Of a DNA stretch of 64,000 nucleotides, positions 51,346 to 60,011 are shown piece by piece (position 1 is the stretch's first letter; every line of letters starts with the position of its first letter). The stretch covers positions 434,001-498,000 of the forward strand of contig JAFKKG010000008.1 in the NCBI GenBank assembly GCA_017305715.1, written 5' to 3'. The DNA comes from Hyphomicrobiales bacterium (GTDB taxonomy: Bacteria; Pseudomonadota; Alphaproteobacteria; Rhizobiales; Xanthobacteraceae). Position numbers and translations under genes: made by a program. Below the pieces are notes generated by a model that saw only the letters and a list, made by a program, of their open reading frames with translations, did no database searches and was not told the origin of the DNA.

Positions 51346-52499
51346 GCCGCGCGCGGACGGCACTCTTCCGTTGCGGCCGCTTCGCTTGCGAATACATATC
51401 CGCCACGACGCTCCTTTGCCCGGTAAAGGGCCGCGTCCGACCTCGAAAGCAGCGCCTCGACAGTTCTGCCGTGCTCGGGCGACACCGCAATGCCGATGCT
51501 GGCGCCGATCCGGATCTCATGCCCGTCCACATGGTAGGGCGCACCGATCGCCTCGAAGATTCGCTGCGCCGTCGATTCAGCGTCGCTACGCGAGGCTGCC
51601 GAAACCTGCACCAGGATGAATTCGTCTCCGCCCATCCGAACGATCAGATCGGCCGGACTGGAGAGCGATTTCAGGCGCGACGCGACCTGTTTGAGCAGGG
51701 CATCGCCGACCGGATGGCCATAACGGTCGTTGGCCGCCTTGAAGTGGTCGAGATCGATCGCATGAACCGCAACCGTGGCGCTGCCGCTCTGCGCGACCAA
51801 CCGGGCGAAGTCCGTCGTCAGCACCGACCGGTTGAGCAGCCCCGTCATCGGATCGATACGGGCGAGTTTCTCGAATGTTTGCTTCAGCGTCATCTGGTTC
51901 ATCATCGCGGCATAGGACAGGCGAACCATCTCGACGCCGACGACGATGAACACCAGAAACATGAGGGCGAGCGCAACGTGGGCCACGTCCCATTGCTTGA
52001 TGAGGGCCGCGGCGATGACGGGCAGCCCGATCACGATGAAATCGAGGATGGCAAGCGCAGGCAGCAGCGACAGCCGCGCGACGATGCCGGCGCAGAACCC
52101 GAACCCGATACCGATCGCCATCACCAGGCAGATCGCATCCGCGACGAACAGGCTGCGGGCGGCGAACAGCCCCAAGATAAACGCGGTGACGACAGTTCCG
52201 ACCGCATAGCGACGCTCCCAGCGCATCGCCTCGGCCCGATCAGACAACGGCGTTCGCCTGGTCTGTCGCCGAAACGCCGATACGTCGATCATGCGGGCAA
52301 TGGCGACGACAACACCAAGAACAGTCAGAACGGCGGTAAGGGTATCCCCGCTCTCCCTGACGGAAATCGCGCCCACGATCGCCTGGCAGATGCCGGCAAC
52401 GAGGATCGGAACGGTCGTGCCGTAAAGCGTGCCAATGATTTGGAGGTAGATGGCATCGGAAATCGACGCCGATCGAGACTGAAATCTGCCGAAGAACAT
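51342..52499 (-). CDS. Membrane-bound diguanylate cyclase (GGDEF protein)
   Basis: 385 residues. Six or so hydrophobic segments (about 20-190) form a membrane sensor of no known family, and the GGDEF domain follows from 200. The active motif GGDEF is intact at 290-294, with the metal/substrate segment DLDHFKAANDRYGHPVGD at 249-266, so it should make cyclic di-GMP. The product-inhibition I-site, normally RxxD five residues before, reads S281-P-A-D284, so feedback inhibition is probably absent. No EAL domain is present. It is convergent with the ABC ATPase, sharing the CTAG of both stops. Confidence 0.92.
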   Translation of the reverse strand: MFFGRFQSRSASISDAIYLQIIGTLYGTTVPILVAGICQAIVGAISVRESGDTLTAVLTVLGVVVAIARMIDVSAFRRQTRRTPLSDRAEAMRWERRYAVGTVVTAFILGLFAARSLFVADAICLVMAIGIGFGFCAGIVARLSLLPALAILDFIVIGLPVIAAALIKQWDVAHVALALMFLVFIVVGVEMVRLSYAAMMNQMTLKQTFEKLARIDPMTGLLNRSVLTTDFARLVAQSGSATVAVHAIDLDHFKAANDRYGHPVGDALLKQVASRLKSLSSPADLIVRMGGDEFILVQVSAASRSDAESTAQRIFEAIGAPYHVDGHEIRIGASIGIAVSPEHGRTVEALLSRSDAALYRAKERRGGYVFASEAAATEECRPRAA

Positions 52500-52669
52500 C
52501 GCGCCATCCCCAATTCGCCGGGGATTCTAGCGCCGAGCCGTAAAGGCACGAACGTTCAAATCGATAAAATTGTCGGTACTGAGGGTTATCTTGGCGTTAA
52601 CCAACCCAGGCGACGCGACGATAAACCTCGACGCGCATGAAGCCTTCGCTTTGCTGCTTCTTGCTGCCG

Positions 52670-53773
52670 CTACTCATGTGACACCGGTCCGGTGTCGCGA
52701 TACGCCCAGCAGCTTTCGCGCGGCAGCGAAACCGCGGTCTCGATGCCGACCTGGTGCCGCGCGGCGGTGCCGAGTTCGACCACTTCCAGCCGGTGGCCGA
52801 ACAGTTCGATGCCGTAGGCGGTCTGCGTGCCCTGGTAGCGGCGGTCGACCACGCGGGCCGGGAAGATATTGGCGCCGTCGCGCTGGCCGATCGTGATGTT
52901 CTCCGGCCGCAGCGCGATGCGCACCTTCTCGTCCGGGCCGAGCGAATGGAGCAACGACACCTCGCCGCGGTGGCCTTCGCCGAAATCGACCGTGCCATAA
53001 TCGCCGTTGCGCGACACCAGCGTCCCCGGCAGTTCGTTGGTGGCGCCGGTGAAATTGGCGACGAACAGATCAGCGGGACGGTTATAGATCGCGTCCGGCG
53101 TGTCCATCTGCAGCAATTTGCCGTCGCGCATCACGCCGATGCGGTCACCCAGCACCACGGCCTCGGCCTGGTCGTGGGTGACATAGAGCGCCGTCATCCC
53201 GGTCTGCTTGAGGATCACGCGCAGATCATCACGCAGCCGCAAGCGCAGCTTGGCGTCGAGGTTCGACAGCGGCTCGTCGAGCAGCAGCAATTGCGGCCGG
53301 TAAACGATGCTGCGCGCCAGCGCGACGCGCTGCATCTGCCCGCCCGACAGGGCCACCACCGGGCGCTCGGCATATTCCGACAGGCCGACCAGTTCGAGCG
53401 CCTCATCGACCTTCTTTCGGGCATCGGCGCGCGACAGCTTGCGGTGCTTCAGCGGGTAGACCACGTTCTGCCGCACCGTCATGTGCGGCCACACCGCATA
53501 CGACTGGAACACCATGCCGAGTTCGCGCAGCCGCGGCGGCACCAAAATGCCGCTCCCGGGCGACGACACGACCCGGCCGGCGATGCTGATCTCGCCATCG
53601 GTCGGATGTTCGAGCCCGGCGACGCAGCGCAGCGTCGTGGTCTTGCCGCAACCGGACGGCCCGAGCAGCACGACGATCTCGCCCGCCGGCACGGCAAAAC
53701 TGACGCCGTCGATCGCCGGACGGCCGACCGAGAACTGCTTGCGCAGGCCGGTTACCTCTAACGTTGCCGTCAT
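52670..53773 (-). CDS. ABC transporter ATP-binding protein, iron(III)/spermidine/putrescine type
   Basis: 367 residues. The ATPase domain is at about 1-235: Walker A GPSGCGKTT, Q-loop MVFQSYAVWPHMTV, signature LSGGQMQRV, Walker B LLLLDEPLSNLDAKLR, and H-loop YVTHDQAEA. A TOBE domain follows (MDTPDAIYNRPADLFVANFTGATNELPG, then RIALRPENITIG). Last gene of a leftward permease/binding protein/ATPase operon, 28 bp after the binding protein. The 170 bp between it and the GGDEF gene (52500-52669) hold nothing I recognise. Confidence 0.92.
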   Translation of the reverse strand: MTATLEVTGLRKQFSVGRPAIDGVSFAVPAGEIVVLLGPSGCGKTTTLRCVAGLEHPTDGEISIAGRVVSSPGSGILVPPRLRELGMVFQSYAVWPHMTVRQNVVYPLKHRKLSRADARKKVDEALELVGLSEYAERPVVALSGGQMQRVALARSIVYRPQLLLLDEPLSNLDAKLRLRLRDDLRVILKQTGMTALYVTHDQAEAVVLGDRIGVMRDGKLLQMDTPDAIYNRPADLFVANFTGATNELPGTLVSRNGDYGTVDFGEGHRGEVSLLHSLGPDEKVRIALRPENITIGQRDGANIFPARVVDRRYQGTQTAYGIELFGHRLEVVELGTAARHQVGIETAVSLPRESCWAYRDTGPVSHE

Positions 53774-53801
53774 GAACGGATCCGCATCATGCCGGCATCG
53801 C

Positions 53802-54833
53802 TCACTGCCGGTAGCCGTAGGTCTTGTCCCATTCCGCTATCCATGGTTCGTGCAGCTTGATGTATTCGTCGAACTTCGGGAACCAGACCTTGACCACCTT
53901 GGGATCGAAACCTTCGGGGTAGACCGGCGCCACCTTGAGCGAGGTCAAATTGCCCAGTTCCTTGATCATGAAGGTTTGCCCTTCCTTCGACAGGCACCAG
54001 TTCAGGAACAGCTTTGCGGCATTGGGATTGGCGGCGGTCTTCGGAATGCCTGACGCGTAAGGGTTGACCGGCGCACCTTCGGGCGGGAAGAAAATCTTGA
54101 TGGGCGCGCCGTCCTTCTGCTTTGGATAGATCGCATTGTAGAGCAACGGCCCCATCGCGACTTCGCCGCGCACCAGCGAGTCCGACATCGGCGCGCCCGA
54201 CGGATAGAGGATCGGATGGGTCGACGCCTGCTTGGCCCAATAATCCTCACCCAGCACCTGGCGCTCGAACATCACGCGGGTCCAGGTGGTGCCGCCGGAG
54301 CGGGCGAATACCTGTCCGGTCAGCTTGTCGTATTCCGGCTTGGTCAAATCCATCCACGACTTCGGCGGATTCTTGACGAGTTCGGTGTTGTAGGCGATCG
54401 ACCAGACCAGCGTCGCGCGCGGCCACAGCTTTGGTGAGATCAGGGAATCGGGGTTGTAATCCGCGGCGTTCGGCGGCGCGTAATCCTGGAACAGATCGGC
54501 CAGCGGCTGCATCAGGCCGCGGTCGGAATGATCGACCACGTCGGCGATCAGCTTGCCGGCGGCGGCCTCGGTCTTGACGCGGGTGATGAGCTGCCCGCCC
54601 GGCGCACGCACCATCTCGACCTTGATTTCGGGAAAGCGCTTCTGGAATTCCTTGATCACCTGCTGCTCGACCTCGGCGAAATTCGCCGTGTAGAACACCA
54701 GCCTGCCCTCCTTCTTGGCCGCGGCGATCAACTCGGGCGAACCGAATTCCTGCGCCTTGGCGGCCGGGGTCCATGCCAGCGCGAGGCCGGCGAGGCCGGC
54801 TAGCGCCAATTTGGTGAAGATCCTTTTATTCAT
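53802..54833 (-). CDS. ABC transporter substrate-binding protein, family 1 (FbpA/iron(III)-type)
   Basis: 343 residues. ATG 54833 is preferred because AGGGAGG lies 6 nt upstream; ATG 54839 is right against that site. Sec signal peptide MNKRIFTKLALAGLAGLALAWTPAAKAQ. The mature part has the family start LIAAAKKEGRLVFYTANFAEVEQQVIKEFQKRFPEIKVE. The receptors of this family bind ferric iron, thiamine, phosphonates or polyamines. FbpA uses a Tyr-Tyr pair for iron; no YY pair is seen here, so iron is uncertain. It is preceded by a fused permease and followed by the ATPase. Confidence 0.9.
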   Translation of the reverse strand: MNKRIFTKLALAGLAGLALAWTPAAKAQEFGSPELIAAAKKEGRLVFYTANFAEVEQQVIKEFQKRFPEIKVEMVRAPGGQLITRVKTEAAAGKLIADVVDHSDRGLMQPLADLFQDYAPPNAADYNPDSLISPKLWPRATLVWSIAYNTELVKNPPKSWMDLTKPEYDKLTGQVFARSGGTTWTRVMFERQVLGEDYWAKQASTHPILYPSGAPMSDSLVRGEVAMGPLLYNAIYPKQKDGAPIKIFFPPEGAPVNPYASGIPKTAANPNAAKLFLNWCLSKEGQTFMIKELGNLTSLKVAPVYPEGFDPKVVKVWFPKFDEYIKLHEPWIAEWDKTYGYRQ

Positions 54834-54853
54834 CGCCATCCTCCCTCACTCCT

Positions 54854-56623
54854 TTATCCGGTGCGGGCAACGCCGCTCTGCGTCGCCTCGCGCGACAGCC
54901 AATTGGCGCCGCCGATGAGAACGCCGAGCAGAACGGTCTGCACCAGGCTGAATGCGGCGGTCTTGCCGAGATTTCCGCCTTCGTAATAGTCGAGCAGCAG
55001 CACCGACATCACCATGGTGTTGCTGGTGTAGAGGAACAGGGACGAGCCCAGTTCGCGGATCGCAAGCACGAACAGCAGCGTCATGGATGCAATCACGCCC
55101 GGCCGCGCCAGCGGCAGCACGATGGTCCGGACGGTGGCAAACGTGCCCTTGCCGCACACCCAGGCCGCCTCTTCCAGCTCACGGTGGATCTGCAGGAACG
55201 AGGTTGACAACGCCTTCACCGTATCGGGCATGAAGCGCGCGATGAAGGCCAGCGCCAGAATCCAGATCGTGCCGTAGAGCCCGCCGGGAATTCCGATCCA
55301 GGCCCAGAGATAGGCGACGCCGACCACGAGGCCGGGAATCGCCACCGGCACCGTCGAGATCAGGTCGATCCAGCGCCGCCCCGTCACTTGCGTGCGGTGA
55401 ATGGTATAGCCGATCGCAAACGCCAGCGCGCCGCCGACGACTGCTGTGACCACGCCGACCTCGACGGCATTATAGATCGAGCGCAGCGTCAGCGGATTGT
55501 CGAAAATGTTGTTGAAATGCACCATCGAATACTGGCGCATGTCGAACAGGCTGGCGACGTCGCGAATGAACATGAATTTTCGAAATGCCGCCACGATCAG
55601 GGCGAACAGCGGCAACACCACCACGATCAGCAGATAGACGATGCCTATCCCGAACGTGAACCAGCGCCAGCGGCCGAGATCGAGGCTGCGCGGGCGGAAC
55701 GCCTTGCCGGCGACCGTGGTGTAGCTGCGGCCACTGATCACCCTGTTCTGCAGGAACACCAGCGCGCCGGTGACCACCATGAGGATGATCGCAACCGCCG
55801 CCGCGGTGTTGTAGAGCGGCGGCGACCAGTTGGTCAGCTTGAAGATATAGGTGGTCAGCAACGCCAGATTGGTCGACGAGCCCAGCACCGCCGGAATGCC
55901 GTAGATGCCGAGCATCACGATGAACGACAGCAGCATGCCCGAGATGATCGCCGGCAAGATCAGCGGGAACGTCACCGAGAACAGGGTTGCGAACGCGCTG
56001 GCGCCGGATATCTCGGCAGCCTCCTCCAGGCTCGGATCCATGTTGCGCAGCGCCGAGGAGGTGAACATGTAGACATAGGGCGCGTAGTAGATACCGAACA
56101 CGAACACCAGGCCCCACAGCGAATAAAAATCGACGCGCCAGTCGAGCCCGACCCATTTGAACATGGTGTTGATCAGGCCGGTCTTGGGTGAACCGAGGAT
56201 CGCCCATGCCACGCCGGCGACCAGCGGCGGCGCAAACAGCGGCAGGATACTGGCGGCGGCGATAAATCCCTTGAACGGCGTGTTGGTGCGGACCACGATC
56301 CAGGAGAACAGCAGCCCGATCACGACCGCGATCGCGGTGCCGCCGCCACAGGCGATCAGCGTGTTGACCAGCGCCTCCCCGACATTGGGGTTCGACAGCA
56401 CGACGAGAAAATTCGCGAGCGAAAGATGACGGAGGCTAATGCCTTCGACCACCGGGTTGGTGTCGGTCAGCGAACCGAGCAGCAGCATCAGAATCGGATA
56501 GATGACGAGAAAGCCGAGAACAGCCAGCAGGAGCACAACCCACAGGTTGGCCCACACGCGCCGACGCATCCCCTCACTGGCGCCACGCATGACGTCGCCG
56601 CGCCGGTTCGCCTGTCCGTCCAA
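54854..56623 (-). CDS. ABC transporter permease, fused two-domain (FbpB type)
   Basis: 589 residues starting at TTG 56623 with AAGGGG 7 nt upstream; ATG 56590 is the alternative. Two homologous permease domains in one chain, each with about six helices and its own EAA loop: MDPSLEEAAEISGASAFATLFSVTFPLILPAI near 200 and LQIHRELEEAAWVCGKGTFATVRTIVLPLARPGV near 500. Such duplication is normal for FbpB/ThiP. First gene of the operon: permease, binding protein, ATPase. This order, with the permease before the receptor, is less common. Confidence 0.92.
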   Translation of the reverse strand: MDGQANRRGDVMRGASEGMRRRVWANLWVVLLLAVLGFLVIYPILMLLLGSLTDTNPVVEGISLRHLSLANFLVVLSNPNVGEALVNTLIACGGGTAIAVVIGLLFSWIVVRTNTPFKGFIAAASILPLFAPPLVAGVAWAILGSPKTGLINTMFKWVGLDWRVDFYSLWGLVFVFGIYYAPYVYMFTSSALRNMDPSLEEAAEISGASAFATLFSVTFPLILPAIISGMLLSFIVMLGIYGIPAVLGSSTNLALLTTYIFKLTNWSPPLYNTAAAVAIILMVVTGALVFLQNRVISGRSYTTVAGKAFRPRSLDLGRWRWFTFGIGIVYLLIVVVLPLFALIVAAFRKFMFIRDVASLFDMRQYSMVHFNNIFDNPLTLRSIYNAVEVGVVTAVVGGALAFAIGYTIHRTQVTGRRWIDLISTVPVAIPGLVVGVAYLWAWIGIPGGLYGTIWILALAFIARFMPDTVKALSTSFLQIHRELEEAAWVCGKGTFATVRTIVLPLARPGVIASMTLLFVLAIRELGSSLFLYTSNTMVMSVLLLDYYEGGNLGKTAAFSLVQTVLLGVLIGGANWLSREATQSGVARTG

Positions 56624-56717
56624 AACGTTTCCCCTTGGCCTGCGACCGTCCGTTTTCGGATCTTGCAGCCGTTAGATCGAGATGATTTCTCTTCGATTCG
56701 TCATCCCGCTCTATTTA

Positions 56718-56785
56718 TTATGTTTTGAGCATGATCTTTTCGGAAAACCGGTCCCCGCTTGTCCGGATCACGCTCCGGGCGTGAA
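56718..56785. repeat. Dispersed 'GAGCATGATC...TTTTCGGAAAACCGG' repeat
   Basis: TTTGAGCATGATCTTTTCGG, AAAACCGGTCCCCGCTTGTC and CGGATCACGCTC form the imperfect palindrome common in Rhizobiales intergenic DNA, with outer arms GAGCATGATC/GGATCACGCTC. It lies in the 377-bp divergent region (56624-57000) between the fused permease and the MFS gene. The remainder of that region holds no gene I can support. Confidence 0.8.
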
Positions 56786-57000
56786 CCCTAGTCGATCGCA
56801 CGGCGGGCGGAAAGTAGCAGAAAGTCGGCGGCCCAAAATGCCGCGGAAGCGGGCAATCAGCCAACAACCGCGCGATTCCTTCGTTTCCGGACGACGCCTT
56901 CGCATACGCATCATGCAACCGCGTGCCTGTGGCCTGCCTCACGTCCGTAGTACACGCCGCAGTGGGCACACCCCCGCCCGCCATGGAGCGCCCGATCCGG

Positions 57001-58395
57001 ATGTCAGAAGATGCGACCGCGAAGCCGCCTGCCCCAGCTGGCATCGACGGCCTGCCTCCGGAACTCAGGCGCTGGGCGGTCGCGGCGATCTTTACCGCCC
57101 TGGCGCTGGCCTCGCTGGATACCGCGATTGCCAATATCGCGCTGCCCGCGATCGCCGCCGACCTCCATGCCAGCCCGGCCGATGTGGTCTGGGTGGTCAA
57201 TGTCTATCAAATCGCCGTGGTCGCGACGTTGCTGCCGCTCGGTGCGCTCGGCGAGATCGTCGGCCACCGGCGCATCTATGTCGGTGGCCTGTTGCTGTTC
57301 ACGATTGCCTCGCTCGGCTGCGCCTGCGCGTGGTCGCTGCCCAGTCTCGTGGTGGCGCGAACGCTGCAGGGGCTGGGCGCCAGCGGCATCATGGCCGTCA
57401 ATGCGGCGCTGGTTCGTTTCGTCTATCCGACCCACATGATGGGCCGCGGCTTCGGCCACAATGCGCTGGTGGTCGGTACCGCCTTCACGCTCGGGCCGAC
57501 GATCGCGTCCGGTATCCTTGCGCTGGGTCCCTGGCCATGGTTGTTCGCGATCAATATTCCGTTCGGCATCCTCGCGGTGTGTATCGGCCTGAAGACGCTG
57601 CCGGACACGCCGCGCGCGACGCATGCGTTCGATTTTGCGAGCGCCGCGTTGACCACGGGCTGCCTCGGCCTCTTCATCATCGGGATCGGCAGCGCGGCAC
57701 ACAAGGCGCCGCCGGCACTGGTTACGGCTGAACTTGCCGGCGCCCTTATCCTCGGCTGGATCATGACGCGGCGGCAGGCGGATCATCCGGCGCCGATGCT
57801 GCCGATCGATTTGTTCCGGCGGCCGATGTTCGCGCTATCGGCCGCGACATCGGTTTGCACCTTCGCCGTTCAGGGCATCGCCTTCGTCTCCCTGCCGTTC
57901 TATTTCGAGGACGTGCTGATGCGGACGCAGGTCGAGACCGGCTTCTTCATGACGCCATGGCCCCTCGTGGTCGCGATCATGGCGGCGATCGGCGGCCGGC
58001 TGTCCGACCGCTATCCCGTCGGCATTCTCGGCGGCATCGGCCTTGCACTGCTGTGCGCAGGCATGGTGCTGCTCGCGACGTTGCCTGCGGAACCCGGTGT
58101 GGCCAACATCGTCTGGCGCATGGTGCTGTGCGGCATTGGATTCGGCTTCTTTCAAACGCCGAATTTGCGCGCGCTGATGTCGAGCGCGCCCTCGCATCGC
58201 AGCGGCAGCGCCAGCAGCATCGTCGCGACCGCGCGGCTGACCGGACAAACGCTCGGCGCCGCATTCGCAGCGCTTTGTTTTGCGCTGGGTGGCCACGATG
58301 GTGCGACGCTTGCGTTGGCACTCGGCGCCGGTTTTGCTGCACTCGGATGCGTGATGAGCTTCCTGCGCCTGGTGGTGAGCCCCGCGCGGGATTGA
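57001..58395 (+). CDS. MFS transporter, DHA2 (EmrB/QacA)-type
   Basis: 464 residues from ATG 57001; ATG 56983 and GTG-type starts further up are possible and none has a strong ribosome binding site. Membrane helices begin at AVAAIFTALALASLDTAIANIALPAIAADL (motif D1-like LDxxIxNxALP), and motif A reads GEIVGHRRIYVGG. Motif C (antiporter) is in GFGHNALVVGTAFTLGPTIASGIL. It should export a lipophilic compound in exchange for protons. It is 10 bp upstream of an orphan TRAP receptor gene, which suggests coexpression although the two systems differ. Confidence 0.9.
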   Translation: MSEDATAKPPAPAGIDGLPPELRRWAVAAIFTALALASLDTAIANIALPAIAADLHASPADVVWVVNVYQIAVVATLLPLGALGEIVGHRRIYVGGLLLFTIASLGCACAWSLPSLVVARTLQGLGASGIMAVNAALVRFVYPTHMMGRGFGHNALVVGTAFTLGPTIASGILALGPWPWLFAINIPFGILAVCIGLKTLPDTPRATHAFDFASAALTTGCLGLFIIGIGSAAHKAPPALVTAELAGALILGWIMTRRQADHPAPMLPIDLFRRPMFALSAATSVCTFAVQGIAFVSLPFYFEDVLMRTQVETGFFMTPWPLVVAIMAAIGGRLSDRYPVGILGGIGLALLCAGMVLLATLPAEPGVANIVWRMVLCGIGFGFFQTPNLRALMSSAPSHRSGSASSIVATARLTGQTLGAAFAALCFALGGHDGATLALALGAGFAALGCVMSFLRLVVSPARD

Positions 58396-58405
58396 TGGAG
58401 GGATT

Positions 58406-59389
58406 GTGCGAATTCTCAGCCTGCTGGCCGCTTCATTTCTGCTGCTGCATCCCGCCACGACCCGCGCGCAGACCGTCTGGGATATGCCGACGGAATATCC
58501 TGAAAATGCCATGCCGGGCGTGGGTGTTGCGGCCTTCACCAGGCATGTCGCTGAGCTCAGTGCGGGCAAGCTTGCGATCAGGCCGAGCTTCGATGCCAAA
58601 GCCGGCATCAAATCAGCCGGCATGCTGACGGCGATCGCGGAGGGCAAGGTGCCGGCCGGCGATGCGTTCGCCGGCGCACTCGAAGCCGAAGATCCGATCT
58701 TCGCGTTGCCTTCGCTGCCGTTCCTGGTGACGTCGATCGCCGATGCAAAACGGCTTTCCGATATCGCCCGGCCGCATCTTGCCGATGTGCTCGAGAAGAA
58801 GGGCCTGCGGCTGCTCTATTTGACGCCGTGGCCGCCGTCCGGCATCTGGTCGAAGACGGCGCTCAAGACCGCGCCCGATCTGTCGACGCTTTCGATCCGC
58901 ACCTATGACAAGACCTCGAGCGAGGTATTCGCAAGCGTCGGCGCCAAGGCCGCCTCGATCAGTTTTGCGGACACCATGCCGAAGCTGGTCGACGGCAGTC
59001 TCAACGCCGTGCTGTCGTCCGGCGACGGCGGGGCCGGCCGCAAGCTGTGGGAGTATCTGCCCAATTTCACCGAGATCACCTATTCGCTGCCGTTCTCGGT
59101 CGCTGCCGTGAACAAGGCGGTCTATAACGGCCTGAGCGCCGATCAGCGCGAGGCCGTCGACGCCGCCGCCCGGCAGACCGAGGCCGAATTGTGGACCGCG
59201 CTCTCGACCCGGTTGCAGGAGAACTACGCGCGCATGCGTCAGAATGGCGTCACGATCGAATCGGCGCCTGCGCCCGATATCATCGGGGCGCTGCAATCGG
59301 CGGCGGCGACCGCGCAGCGCGCCTGGTGCGGCAAGGCCGGTCCCGTCTGCGCTCAGATTCTCGACGCCTACAAGGCACGCAAACCGTAG
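58406..59389 (+). CDS. TRAP transporter substrate-binding protein (DctP family), orphan
   Basis: 327 residues starting at GTG 58406 behind GGAGGG. Sec signal peptide MRILSLLAASFLLLHPATTRAQ. Family pattern: VWDMPTEYPENAMPGVGVAAFTRHVAEL, then LRLLYLTPWPPSGIWSK, then LSIRTYDKTSSEVFASVGAKAASISFADTMPKLVDGSLNAVLSS. It carries a C-terminal Cys pair (WCGKAGPVCAQI). No DctQ/DctM genes adjoin it; the only ones are 43 kb away with their own dctP. It follows the MFS gene by 10 bp. Confidence 0.9.
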   Translation: MRILSLLAASFLLLHPATTRAQTVWDMPTEYPENAMPGVGVAAFTRHVAELSAGKLAIRPSFDAKAGIKSAGMLTAIAEGKVPAGDAFAGALEAEDPIFALPSLPFLVTSIADAKRLSDIARPHLADVLEKKGLRLLYLTPWPPSGIWSKTALKTAPDLSTLSIRTYDKTSSEVFASVGAKAASISFADTMPKLVDGSLNAVLSSGDGGAGRKLWEYLPNFTEITYSLPFSVAAVNKAVYNGLSADQREAVDAAARQTEAELWTALSTRLQENYARMRQNGVTIESAPAPDIIGALQSAAATAQRAWCGKAGPVCAQILDAYKARKP

Positions 59390-59548
59390 CCTACGCGCCG
59401 CACATGACTGCCATACCGGGCAGGGAACCCCGGCCTTTCAATTTTCTTCCGCGTTGCAAACGCATTTTCTTGATTTGAACTGTTCCAGATTGCAGTCCAG
59501 TGTCCCCGCCGGGTTCAATTGATGAATTGGACTAACAGGGGAAACGCG

Positions 59549-60001
59549 ATGGCAAACCTCACTATCAACGGCAAATCAATCAATGTGGACGTCGAAGACG
59601 ACACCCCGCTGCTTTGGGCAATCAGGGAAAACGTCGGGCTGACCGGCACCAAATACGGCTGCGGCATTGCACAATGCGGGGCCTGCACCGTCCATATCGA
59701 CGGCGCCGCGATGCGCTCCTGCGGCATCTCGGTGAGCGAGGCCGTCGGCAAACAAATCACGACGATCGAGGGACTGGCCGCCGCCAACGGCGCGCTGCAC
59801 AAGGTGCAGCAGGCCTGGGTCGCCAAGGACGTTCCGCAATGCGGCTATTGCCAGAGCGGCATGATCATGGCGGTCGTGGCGCTTCTGAAGGAAAAGCCGA
59901 AGCCGACCGACCAGGATATCAACGAAGCCATCACCAATATTTGCCGATGCGGAACCTTCCAGCAGGTCCGCGAGGCGATCCACGCCGCTGCGAACGCGTG
60001 A
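59549..60001 (+). CDS. iorA: (2Fe-2S)-binding small subunit of a molybdenum hydroxylase (isoquinoline 1-oxidoreductase alpha type)
   Basis: 150 residues from ATG 59549, with AGGGG 8 nt upstream. Two [2Fe-2S] domains: plant-ferredoxin type Cys38, Cys43, Cys46, Cys58 and helical type Cys98, Cys101, Cys132, Cys134. This is the electron-transfer subunit of two-subunit xanthine-oxidase-family enzymes that lack an FAD subunit. The large subunit follows after 10 bp. The name iorA denotes family level; the true substrate may be an aldehyde or N-heterocycle. The 159 bp upstream of it hold only its promoter. Confidence 0.9.
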   Translation: MANLTINGKSINVDVEDDTPLLWAIRENVGLTGTKYGCGIAQCGACTVHIDGAAMRSCGISVSEAVGKQITTIEGLAAANGALHKVQQAWVAKDVPQCGYCQSGMIMAVVALLKEKPKPTDQDINEAITNICRCGTFQQVREAIHAAANA

Positions 60002-60011
60002 GGGGGATGTC

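Noticed and set aside
54834-56623. Frameshift joining two separate permease genes
   Set aside because: The two permease domains are in one frame with a continuous linker, and fused FbpB/ThiP permeases are normal for this transporter family.
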